NCBI GenBank assembly: GCA_002409995.1
Contig: DHOR01000048.1
Location: 71,097-104,164 of the forward strand
Origin: Hungatella sp. UBA5385
GTDB lineage: Bacteria; Bacillota; Clostridia; Lachnospirales; Lachnospiraceae
DNA: 33,068 nt
Direction of reading: 5' to 3'
In this document: piece by piece, positions 1 to 7,347 of the stretch
Numbering within the stretch: position 1 is the stretch's first letter
How the letters are laid out: every line of letters starts with the position of its first letter
Notes under the pieces: generated by a model
What the model saw: the letters and a program-made list of their open reading frames with translations, nothing else
Told to the model about the DNA's origin: nothing
Databases searched by the model: none
Program-made: the position numbers and the translations under genes

Positions 1-576
1 AATACTGGCACCCTTGGTGATGTATCCCATCACCCCGCTTTCTGTTGCCTTTTTAATAAAGCTGCTTCCCAAACCATATCCCAGAAAAACACCGTAGTAG
101 CGGACAAAGTGTGCAGGTATATTATAAATCAGTAAATGAAGCAGGACTCCCAGTACATTCCCGGTCAATGCCAGAGAAATACCGATTCCAAGTGAAATCA
201 CTCGTAAGGTTCCCTGGAAAATAGAATCTCCGATTCCTGCAAAGGGTCCCATCAAACTTACCTTTAATGCATTGATAGAGGTTTTGTCGAATTCTTCGTT
301 GTTGGAAGCTTCCACTTCCATGGAAGCCGTCAAGCCGGTAATCAGAGAAGCCACTGTAGGTGTCGTATTAAATATCTCATTATGACGTTTCAATGCTTCA
401 ATCTGATCTTCTTTCTCGCTGTACTGACGCTTAATAACCGGGATCATGGAGTAAATATACCCCAGTGCCTGCATTTTTTCATAATTATAGGTACCACTTA
501 AAGTCATTGTTCTCCAGAATACGGACTTTAACATCTTATCATCTTCTTTTGAGATCTGTAACATATCCTTAATCAT
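1..576 (-). CDS. PTS mannose/fructose/sorbose family EIID component (3' end beyond window)
   Basis: The minus-strand frame from ATG at 576 stays open for 192 codons to the left edge, so the C-terminal part is missing; family members are usually about 270-280 residues. The protein begins MIKDMLQISKEDDKMLK and contains FWRTMTLSGTYNYEKMQALG, then MGPFAGIGDSIFQGTLR, both typical of the EIID membrane subunit that forms the sugar channel together with EIIC. Its ATG overlaps the end of the EIIC gene by 8 nt and follows a GAGGAGG ribosome site inside that gene, so translation is probably coupled. It is the last visible gene of the PTS operon. The family assignment is firm; the sugar transported cannot be told. 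Confidence 0.93.
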   Translation of the reverse strand, partial: MIKDMLQISKEDDKMLKSVFWRTMTLSGTYNYEKMQALGYIYSMIPVIKRQYSEKEDQIEALKRHNEIFNTTPTVASLITGLTASMEVEASNNEEFDKTSINALKVSLMGPFAGIGDSIFQGTLRVISLGIGISLALTGNVLGVLLHLLIYNIPAHFVRYYGVFLGYGLGSSFIKKATESGVMGYITKGASI

Positions 577-1354
577 TGAACAAATCCTCCTCTCCCATCG
601 GTACTGCTGCCGAAACCTTTGCTTTTGTATTCCGCTCTTCTGAAATCAGTATGATAGCCAGTATTACTCCAACTACTGCAACCCCGATCATCGGAATATT
701 AAAGAAGGAAACAATCGCTATCCCAAGTGCAAAATATACAGCCATTTTATTAGACCACATCATCTTTAATAGAAGTGCAATTCCCACTGCTGGCATCAAA
801 CCGGTTGCATAGTCCAATCCATCAGTCACAACTGCCGGAATCATTGAAACAATCTGTTCTGCAAGTCCGCTTCCAAATGCCATAACAACAAAGAGTACCA
901 GACATTTCGGCAGTTCAGGTAAAAATGCCAGTGCCAGGTGGAGACGTTCAATCCCCTTTATATTACCTTCCTCACAATACCGCGCAACCCATGGATTAAA
1001 TAAGCCCCGCACCACATATGCTAAGAACGTAAACATAGAACCAACCATGGCAATAGGAATAGCCAGTGACATGGCAACTTCAACACTCTGCCCCAAAGCT
1101 ATGGCCATGGCAGTTCCAAAAACTGAACCAAGGGTAGCATCTGCCGGAAGTGTTCCGCCAATCTGCATAACTCCTAAAAAGATCAGCTGCAAAGTGGCTC
1201 CTGCCACAACTCCTGTATGCAAATCTCCCATAATCAAACCAACTACCGGGCACAGCACCAGAGGTGTATTGATAATGGGATAAGCCAGCCACGCTTCAAA
1301 CCCAACAATCATCCACGTTACAACTGCAATTAATAAAGCCTGAAAAATACTCAT
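569..1354 (-). CDS. PTS mannose/fructose/sorbose family EIIC component
   Basis: This 261-residue, strongly hydrophobic protein is the EIIC permease subunit of a mannose-type PTS and acts in the cytoplasmic membrane with EIID. It has the family's normal length and several predicted membrane helices. The N-terminal half contains PVVGLIMGDLHTGVVAGATLQ and GVMQIGGTLPADATLGSVFG, which are characteristic of the EIIC fold. The start is supported by AGGAGGG seven bases upstream. The gene lies 19 nt downstream of EIIB and overlaps the EIID start. Substrate specificity within this family is hard to read from sequence, so fructose, mannose, sorbose or an amino sugar are all possible. Confidence 0.94.
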   Translation of the reverse strand: MSIFQALLIAVVTWMIVGFEAWLAYPIINTPLVLCPVVGLIMGDLHTGVVAGATLQLIFLGVMQIGGTLPADATLGSVFGTAMAIALGQSVEVAMSLAIPIAMVGSMFTFLAYVVRGLFNPWVARYCEEGNIKGIERLHLALAFLPELPKCLVLFVVMAFGSGLAEQIVSMIPAVVTDGLDYATGLMPAVGIALLLKMMWSNKMAVYFALGIAIVSFFNIPMIGVAVVGVILAIILISEERNTKAKVSAAVPMGEEDLFND

Positions 1355-1373
1355 TCACTTTCCCTCCTTTTCT

Positions 1374-1844
1374 TTACATCAACGATTCAGCCGCTTTCGG
1401 TCTGTCAGCAGGAACCATCTGAAACTCAACAGAGCCAACCTTTTGTGTCAGCTGACGTATGGTTTCCATATCATCGTCATTTACATAAACGGCAGCACCA
1501 ATCAGGCGGCTTCCTTCTTTTTTCCGGATTCCCCCAATATTAATATGAGTAATCCCGTCAACCTGGTTTACAAGACGAAGTGCATCCTGAACTGTTTTTA
1601 CTATGACAAAAATCTGTAATTTTTCAGTTCTTTTATCTTTTAGCAATTCTACTGCTCCGCTAATACTGCGTATTGCCAGATTGATTCCATTGGGCTTTAC
1701 CATCTTGATTGCCATTTTAGCAATTTCATTTTCCATAATCTCATCATTGGCGATGAGAATGGAAGTAGGCGCAATTTGGCTTACCCAAGTAACAGCTACC
1801 TGTCCGTGCAGCAGGCGTTCATCTACACGAAAAAACCTTACCAT
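1374..1844 (-). CDS. PTS mannose/fructose/sorbose family EIIB component
   Basis: This 156-residue soluble protein carries phosphate from EIIA to the incoming sugar. The N-terminus FFRVDERLLHGQVAVTW holds the conserved phosphorylated histidine (His13) in the LLHGQV loop of the mannose-family IIB fold. Length is normal for a stand-alone IIB. The gene overlaps the upstream EIIA gene by 7 nt and has a GGAG just before its ATG, consistent with coupled translation. EIIA and EIIB are separate genes here rather than fused as in Escherichia coli ManX. By analogy with the Bacillus LevR system, EIIB of such operons can also phosphorylate the cognate PRD regulator; that is inference here. Confidence 0.93.
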   Translation of the reverse strand: MVRFFRVDERLLHGQVAVTWVSQIAPTSILIANDEIMENEIAKMAIKMVKPNGINLAIRSISGAVELLKDKRTEKLQIFVIVKTVQDALRLVNQVDGITHINIGGIRKKEGSRLIGAAVYVNDDDMETIRQLTQKVGSVEFQMVPADRPKAAESLM

Positions 1845-2278
1845 AACTCTCCATCCCCTTCCTGGTCTGACTGCCTGAAATCGGAAGCATCATAACAACA
1901 GATTCCCGCTGCAACTTCTTCCAGAATTTCAGCTACCCGCTCTTTCCCGCAATCCGCACCATTCTGACTTCCTAAAACCAGAGAGATAACCATTGCCAGA
2001 TTCATTCCGGTTATCAATGTCACTCTGCTGCGGATACACAGTGTCATTAGCTCATTTGCAACACTCCCCCCCTTTATATCGCACAGGATTATAAATTGAT
2101 CCTGAGGATGCTCTTTCATTAGTGTCTCTACTTTGGCTCGTATCAGCTGAGGTGTTTCCCATTGATCCAGCCCCAGTGCCAGAATATTGTCTGACAAATC
2201 TCTGATAACCATTCGGACGGCAGTTACCATCCCTTCAGCCAGGCTTCCATGAGAAGCTAAAATTATATGTGTCTTCAC
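1838..2278 (-). CDS. PTS mannose/fructose/sorbose family EIIA component (GTG start)
   Basis: This 146-residue cytosolic phosphotransfer protein accepts phosphate from HPr. The start MKTHIILASHGSLAEGMV carries the active-site His10 in the SHG motif, and DIKGGSVANEL is the conserved second loop of the EIIA-Man fold. The initiation codon is GTG at 2278, chosen because a GGAGGT site lies seven bases upstream and because His10 then falls at the usual position. The gene follows the regulator by only 29 nt, so the regulator and PTS genes are probably one transcript. No separate promoter is obvious in that gap. Confidence 0.92.
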   Translation of the reverse strand: MKTHIILASHGSLAEGMVTAVRMVIRDLSDNILALGLDQWETPQLIRAKVETLMKEHPQDQFIILCDIKGGSVANELMTLCIRSRVTLITGMNLAMVISLVLGSQNGADCGKERVAEILEEVAAGICCYDASDFRQSDQEGDGELW

Positions 2279-2307
2279 ACTGACACCTCCATGTATCTTT
2301 ATTCTTA

Positions 2308-5052
2308 TTACTCTCCATCTTTTTCGGGCGGCAAATTCGAAGCTTTATTTTTATTGCTTATATTAATATAGTCATAAATATAAGCTATCTCACTTGCTGG
2401 CAGTTCCACCTTGTAGTGACTTGCCAGATCACTAAAGCACTCCTGCACTACCAAAATAAAATCTTCATGTTCCTTTTCAAACTGCTCTAAATTGTAATAA
2501 TTTTCTATAGGCGTCTTTGTGACCAGACGTTCGATTAAACAGCACAGATGGACATACAGTCCGTTAATCATACGTCCTTCGATGTTGTAAGCCAGCAGTT
2601 TTTGAAGCCGCATAACTGCTTGCTCCACCCCATCCAGCAGTTTGGAAGGATTTAAAATAGTGATGGATTCCACAACATTCTGGAAAGAGAAATTTTTAAT
2701 CATATTCTGATTAAAGACTGCCAGCTGTTCATCATCCAAATAAGCAGAAAAAACTTTTCTTAAGGGCTCTGTTGCTTTCATGGAAATAATATCTTCCAGT
2801 GCAATATAGGGTATTCCCTCTATCACCGGGTTGAACAAGCCAATAATACAATTAACATGATATTTATTAAATATCTCATCGTGAATACCATTTTTCTGCA
2901 GCCTGTAGTAATCATAGGCAATAAACTCTACCGGGATCATGGCATGGGAACTTTTTACAATCAGATCTTTTATCTTTTCAGCTGTGTCAATGCCATTTTC
3001 CCCACTGAAAATGATAGCATTTTCCTTTTTTATATTATTGATGATCCGATAGGTGCAGATATTATTTTCACTTGCATTTTTCAGGATATCCTGCATCTCT
3101 TTTTGGGCGAGTATGCCAAGACCAATATCGACAGCAAGTGCTGTGGATATATTGTTTATAATTCCGATATTCACATTGGAGAGATTTTTCATCTCCTGAT
3201 TAATCTGTTCCAGCGACCCCATATCCACCATCAGCACGATGTCACGAGAGGTGATATAACGTTCAATATGTCTCTCCAGAGCCATCGTAATCTCACTCAT
3301 CTGCATATCCAGGGGCATATCAATTGCCTCGAATATCCGCTTGCCGATAATCTGATTTGCAGCATCTGCAATACTGGTGGCAGTGGAATAACCATGACTG
3401 ATGATAACCCCGGCGATTGAACATATAGCAATGTTTTCGGTCTGGTTTTTTATATCAAATACTAAAAACAACTGATTTAAGATGTTCAGTTCCACGTCCA
3501 GGTTTTGTTTTATCAGATTCGTAATCTGTGCTGCTATCATAGCCTCCTTGGATAGAGATTGTTTCACTACCTGAAACAATTCTTCGATTTCTGCTTCATT
3601 ATTCTTTACCCATTTAGAAATTACATGATCAGCCCTCAGCTGTATATATAAACTTCTGGCTAGTAAGTAACTGTGTTTTTTAGAAAGCTTCACTGCATAT
3701 CTGTCACTGACGATCTCAAAGATCTGATTGATCAGCTGTTCGTAAGTCGCAATCTTCATGTTAGTAAGCTTTTGCTCATAAATCAGATAATCATAGTATT
3801 TTTTTAAGTGAAGCTGGCATTGGGATATCAACTCTGCAAATCCCTGTTGCTTATTAGTGTAGTCCTGATACTCATCCAGTATCATCTGAAAGTACTGGGT
3901 TGCCTGTTGAAAAGAAACACTTTTATTGTAACTGCCCAGATCCAGAATCCGTTCGTCCTCCCTGTCCAGATTAAGTGTTACACCGGATAAAATATAATCA
4001 GGAAGATGGTAAAGCTGAATGGTTATATTTTCTGACTGTTTTTCCAGATATGCATTAGCACAGCTGCTGGTAATGCAAGATTTCAGCTCATCAAAGTTAT
4101 TTTCATAGGAATACTCCATCATACAGTTAAATGCCTTTTTTGTAATGCTGACATCAACACCCATCCGTTCACTTTCTTTCCGAAGGAAGGATACCAGAAT
4201 TTCTTCCTTTTCATCTGAGCTCCGCTCACTCAGCAGCGGAATCTGTATGGTAATCGGAATTCGCCTTGCCAATGCCTTATAGAGAATATCCTCCGGATGT
4301 CTGGTTGTAGCAAATACAAGCCTTGCATTTGATTTAAAAATCCTGTCTGTCTCACCTGTTGTCCGGTACTGACCGGAACTTAAAAATGACAAAATCAGTT
4401 CCTGGCTTGCAACAGGCAGGCGATCCACTTCATCAAAAAATAATAATCCACCATCTGCTTTTGAGAGCCACCCATTTTTCTCCGCACCACCGCACAGATT
4501 CAATGCAAACTTCCCGGCGTCCTGCTCATATTCGGTACAGTCTACTGAAATATAACGACTGGTGTCAGCAATGATCTTCTCATTTCTCCCATACTCGAAC
4601 ATAAGCTGTGCAAGAAACGATTTCCCCGTTCCACTTGCCCCATAGAGCAAAACCGGCAAACCGTTCTGCGGGTACTGCATGGCTGCTTTGCACTGCTCAA
4701 TACAGGAACTCAAACTCTGATAATGACCTATGGCTTTCTGAAAATCTTTTTTCACTTCTCCCTTCCTGCTCTGCAGAATGAAATCATCCAATCCGGAAAA
4801 TATGCAGGTATCCAAAGGTTGTCTGGAACTGCGTTCCACATTTTTCTTGTGAAAAAAATATACCGGCCGGGAATTTATCTTAATTGCCCGCTGTTCCTTT
4901 ACCAGCTCATTTAAATACTGACTGGCAAGGTTCCTTGAAATGCTAAGCACCTCACTGATATCATTTGCAGTAAAATACTTCAAATCCTTCAATGAAAAAT
5001 CACGGCTGATTTTCTCCAGATAACTATATACCTCTTCCTTCGTGCTGAGCAT
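2308..5052 (-). CDS. LevR-type PTS-controlled transcriptional regulator lacking the GAFTGA loop
   Basis: This is a 914-residue regulator with the LevR/ManR layout. It has an N-terminal winged helix-turn-helix (about residues 1-70) and an AAA+ domain with Walker A GASGTGKS (138-145) and Walker B LLFFDE (203-208). A first PRD follows, then an EIIA-Man-like segment containing IAGVIISHGYSTATS, and finally a second PRD with INGLYVHLCCLIERL, where the His is the likely phosphorylation site. In LevR proteins the GAFTGA loop, which touches sigma-54, lies between the two Walker motifs. Here that stretch is shortened to LNLCGGAEKNGWLSKADGG and no GAFTGA is present. I chose the ATG at 5052 because GAGGAG lies eight bases upstream; an ATG at 5088 would be 12 codons longer but lies at the predicted transcription start. 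It probably controls the PTS genes directly downstream. Confidence 0.9.
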   Translation of the reverse strand: MLSTKEEVYSYLEKISRDFSLKDLKYFTANDISEVLSISRNLASQYLNELVKEQRAIKINSRPVYFFHKKNVERSSRQPLDTCIFSGLDDFILQSRKGEVKKDFQKAIGHYQSLSSCIEQCKAAMQYPQNGLPVLLYGASGTGKSFLAQLMFEYGRNEKIIADTSRYISVDCTEYEQDAGKFALNLCGGAEKNGWLSKADGGLLFFDEVDRLPVASQELILSFLSSGQYRTTGETDRIFKSNARLVFATTRHPEDILYKALARRIPITIQIPLLSERSSDEKEEILVSFLRKESERMGVDVSITKKAFNCMMEYSYENNFDELKSCITSSCANAYLEKQSENITIQLYHLPDYILSGVTLNLDREDERILDLGSYNKSVSFQQATQYFQMILDEYQDYTNKQQGFAELISQCQLHLKKYYDYLIYEQKLTNMKIATYEQLINQIFEIVSDRYAVKLSKKHSYLLARSLYIQLRADHVISKWVKNNEAEIEELFQVVKQSLSKEAMIAAQITNLIKQNLDVELNILNQLFLVFDIKNQTENIAICSIAGVIISHGYSTATSIADAANQIIGKRIFEAIDMPLDMQMSEITMALERHIERYITSRDIVLMVDMGSLEQINQEMKNLSNVNIGIINNISTALAVDIGLGILAQKEMQDILKNASENNICTYRIINNIKKENAIIFSGENGIDTAEKIKDLIVKSSHAMIPVEFIAYDYYRLQKNGIHDEIFNKYHVNCIIGLFNPVIEGIPYIALEDIISMKATEPLRKVFSAYLDDEQLAVFNQNMIKNFSFQNVVESITILNPSKLLDGVEQAVMRLQKLLAYNIEGRMINGLYVHLCCLIERLVTKTPIENYYNLEQFEKEHEDFILVVQECFSDLASHYKVELPASEIAYIYDYINISNKNKASNLPPEKDGE

Positions 5053-5094
5053 AATCTCAACTCCTCTCTGCTGCTGTGAAAGCTGCATGGTTTC

Positions 5095-5100
5095 ATTATA
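5095..5100 (-). promoter_or_regulatory. Possible -10 box for the regulator-PTS operon
   Basis: A perfect TATAAT reads on the minus strand here. It would put the transcript start near 5088 and leave about 36 nt before the ATG at 5052. No good -35 hexamer lies 16-18 bases upstream (best ATTTTA), so the promoter would need an activator or be weak. The call rests on one hexamer. Confidence 0.35.
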
Positions 5101-5198
5101 GCCAGTCCCTACAAAATTAAAATATGGTTTCGCCTATTTCGCCGCTGTCTGAACCATTTCATCAGTAATTCAGTACAAGCGCTTTCTTTCAGCCAGGC

Positions 5199-5222
5199 AT
5201 CGACACTGTTATCGACACTGTT
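5199..5222. repeat. 12-bp exact tandem duplication upstream of the LevR-type gene
   Basis: ATCGACACTGTT occurs twice head to tail with no mismatch. It lies in the 180-nt gap between the aldolase terminator and the regulator gene, about 100-125 bp upstream of the candidate -10 box. It could be a duplicated activator half-site or a recent slippage product; the sequence alone does not decide. Confidence 0.75.
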
Positions 5223-5262
5223 AATTGTGCACGAAATCCATTCTCAAATTCTTCACCAAGTC

Positions 5263-5303
5263 CAAAACGATTGCCGGCGATTTTATCCAAACCACCGGCA
5301 ATC
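5263..5303 (-). terminator. Rho-independent terminator after the DeoC-type gene; copy 1 of a related hairpin element
   Basis: On the minus strand GATTGCCGG (5303-5295) pairs with CCGGCAATC (5277-5269) around a 17-nt loop and is followed by GTTTTGG. It starts 21 nt after the aldolase stop codon. The 41-nt element matches 17163-17203 at 32 positions. Confidence 0.75.
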
Positions 5304-5324
5304 ATAAACAAGACTAACAGCACA

Positions 5325-6047
5325 CTAATCTATTGTAGAAATATCAATGTCATGCCCGATGGCAATGGCCTCTTCGATAATGTTTATGGCAGACTGAAGA
5401 CCAATCCCAAATCTACATGCTCCTCTTTTGTACATTTTAAGCAGTGTACCCAGATCCCTCACACCTCCGGCAACTTTAATCTTAGCCCTATCGCCAACGG
5501 TTTCCTTTATCAGTTCCACATGATGAAGATTCGTTGGTGCAGCAGAAAAACCGGTTCCGGTTTTTACATAATCTGCCCCGCCTTCCAGAGACAGTTCACA
5601 CGCTTTTACAATCTCTTCATCACTAAGCACCATTGCTTCAATAATCACCTTCAGGGATTTTCCCTTTGTAGCCTCACGGACTGCCTTGATATCTTCCAGA
5701 ACCAGATCATACTGTCCGGCCTTTAACCAGCCTACATTCATCACCATATCATGCTCCGCCGGATCAAGCTTCTCAAATTCCTGCGCTAAATATACCTTTG
5801 TTTCCGTAGTCTCCTGTCCTGATGGAAATGCCAGGGAAGTACCAAATACAGTATTGGTTCCTTTTAAAAGTTCTACAAGCTGGGGATAATAGCATGGCCA
5901 GCAAAAGCAGGAACCGAAATCATATTTTTTGCAGGCTTCAACCATAGCCTCTACATCTTTAATTGAAGTATCCAGTTTCAGCACACTGGGATCCATCATG
6001 TATGCAATATCCTTTACTGTTAACACATCTTTTCTTATTTCTTTCAT
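5325..6047 (-). CDS. deoC: DeoC-family class I aldolase, divergent
   Basis: This 240-residue TIM-barrel protein belongs to the deoxyribose-phosphate aldolase family, whose members cleave 2-deoxyribose 5-phosphate to glyceraldehyde 3-phosphate and acetaldehyde through a lysine Schiff base. The catalytic set is intact: Asp100 in EHDMVMNVG, Schiff-base Lys162 in GADYVKTGTGFS, and Lys191 in KIKVAGGVR. Several usual family motifs differ, however: IDHT is MDPS, the region after FGSC reads FCWPCYYPQ, and VKTSTGFS is VKTGTGFS. I chose the ATG at 6047 because GAAGG lies nine bases upstream; the open frame runs 46 codons further but would overlap the upstream gene. It ends the binding-protein operon. 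A related phosphorylated ketose or deoxy sugar may be the real substrate. Confidence 0.85.
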   Translation of the reverse strand: MKEIRKDVLTVKDIAYMMDPSVLKLDTSIKDVEAMVEACKKYDFGSCFCWPCYYPQLVELLKGTNTVFGTSLAFPSGQETTETKVYLAQEFEKLDPAEHDMVMNVGWLKAGQYDLVLEDIKAVREATKGKSLKVIIEAMVLSDEEIVKACELSLEGGADYVKTGTGFSAAPTNLHHVELIKETVGDRAKIKVAGGVRDLGTLLKMYKRGACRFGIGLQSAINIIEEAIAIGHDIDISTID

Positions 6048-6102
6048 AATTAGCCTTCTTTCTGATATCTGCTTCAATTTTCTATTCCATTTCTCTCTCT
6101 GA

Positions 6103-7347
6103 TCATGTATGTAATTCTGCCAGTTTTCCAAACTTTTTGCGGGTTTCCACAAAGCGTTGTGTGTATGGTTTATTAAAAGCCACACAGCCCACAGGTTGCT
6201 GACGGATCATCAGCTCTTCGCAGTTCATGCACTGGGTACAGTATTTAATTTCTTCTTCTCTGCCCTCAATGAGTTTTAAAGGCGTAAACGGATCAGCAAA
6301 AGACTGACGGCCAAGACCAATCATATCCATCATCCCATCTTCAATACAACGTGCTCCCATGGCAAATGTAGATGACTTTTCCGGTTCGATAGCCAGCAGC
6401 TTGTTCTTCCCGCCTCTGAAGGATGAAAAATGTGATCCAATCACAACGGTCTCAGGTTTCAATGCCTTTTTCATCAAATCCGCAAAATAGATATGGAGAT
6501 AGGAAAAATAAGGATCATTAGTTGCTGCTTCCATAAAACTCATACTGCTGTGAACATTTCCCAAAGACTCAACAAAATAGGAAGCTCCCATCTTTTCAAG
6601 CCCCTGTATCAGTTCAATGGGCTCTGTCATATCCATAAGGGGAGAATCCGGTCCGGCAGAGCCAAAGCCGCCGGGGAAACCTTCCCACATGGACATCTTA
6701 GAACCAATTAAAAAGTTTTTGTCAAAATTAACTGCCTTTTGAATACGTTCCATCAGATCATAGGCAAAAGACGAACGTCTTTCCCATGAACCGCCATATT
6801 TCCAGTCCCTGTCGTTGTAAGGGCGGATGATCTGTGAACCCAGATAACCATGGCACAGCTTCATATCAACGCCGTCCGCTCCCACGTCCTGACAGATTTT
6901 AGCAGCCAGTGCAAACTGATCCATAATGTGATCAACTTCTTCTTCGGAAAGGATATCCCCTCCCAGCCCATAAAGCGGCTTTACACAGACTCTTCTTGAG
7001 AAATCGGGAACACTGATTTCACCTGAATGGGTAAGCTGGAATACAATCATGGTATCCGGACTTACTTCCTTCAGCCGTTTGATGAATTTTTCCAAAGCTT
7101 TTACATTACGGGGCATGATTTCAAGCTGGGTTTTTCTTGCACGGCTTTCATTTGTTACAGTAATCGCTTCTAAATCAACCAGTCCAAACTGTCCCTTATA
7201 TAATTTTTCATATCGTTCATAAGTTATATCGGTTGGGTTTCCTTCTTCATCAGAATCCACACACTCCATAGGTTGAGCAAAAAATCTATTTTTACATGTT
7301 CTGTTACCAATCTTAATTGGATTCAGCAATGTTTCTTTATATCCCAT
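6103..7347 (-). CDS. Old-yellow-enzyme-like NADH:flavin oxidoreductase with 4Fe-4S cysteines but no dinucleotide domain
   Basis: This 414-residue protein has an FMN-binding TIM barrel of the old yellow enzyme/2,4-dienoyl-CoA reductase type: LLNPIKIGNRTCKNRFFAQPM at the start, QLTHSGEI, GADGVDMKLCHGYLGSQ, and NDRDWKYGGSWERR. Near the C-terminus Cys370, Cys373, Cys376 and Cys388 form a CX2CX2CX11C cluster like the 4Fe-4S site of 2,4-dienoyl-CoA reductases. The protein ends 26 residues later, without the roughly 240-residue FAD/NAD(P)H half those enzymes carry. The family's active-site His (HGxxGYL-type motif) is Lys163 here. ATG at 7347 has AAGGAG upstream and overlaps the ATPase gene by 11 nt. 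Such an enzyme in a sugar operon is unexpected; its substrate is unknown. Confidence 0.85.
   Translation of the reverse strand: MGYKETLLNPIKIGNRTCKNRFFAQPMECVDSDEEGNPTDITYERYEKLYKGQFGLVDLEAITVTNESRARKTQLEIMPRNVKALEKFIKRLKEVSPDTMIVFQLTHSGEISVPDFSRRVCVKPLYGLGGDILSEEEVDHIMDQFALAAKICQDVGADGVDMKLCHGYLGSQIIRPYNDRDWKYGGSWERRSSFAYDLMERIQKAVNFDKNFLIGSKMSMWEGFPGGFGSAGPDSPLMDMTEPIELIQGLEKMGASYFVESLGNVHSSMSFMEAATNDPYFSYLHIYFADLMKKALKPETVVIGSHFSSFRGGKNKLLAIEPEKSSTFAMGARCIEDGMMDMIGLGRQSFADPFTPLKLIEGREEEIKYCTQCMNCEELMIRQQPVGCVAFNKPYTQRFVETRKKFGKLAELHT

Noticed and set aside
2857..3420. 187-codon plus-strand open frame
   Set aside because: It lies wholly antisense to the LevR-type gene, has no ribosome site and its translation shows no family pattern; the minus-strand frame explains the sequence.
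5179..5197. Possible sigma-54 promoter (GG and GC ten bases apart on the minus strand)
   Set aside because: Only TGGC and a lone GC match; the -12 part reads AAGC rather than TTGC, and it sits upstream of the regulator itself, which lacks the sigma-54 contact loop.
5271..5726. 151-codon plus-strand open frame over the aldolase gene
   Set aside because: Antisense to conserved DeoC catalytic motifs; low-complexity, Cys-rich translation without ribosome site.
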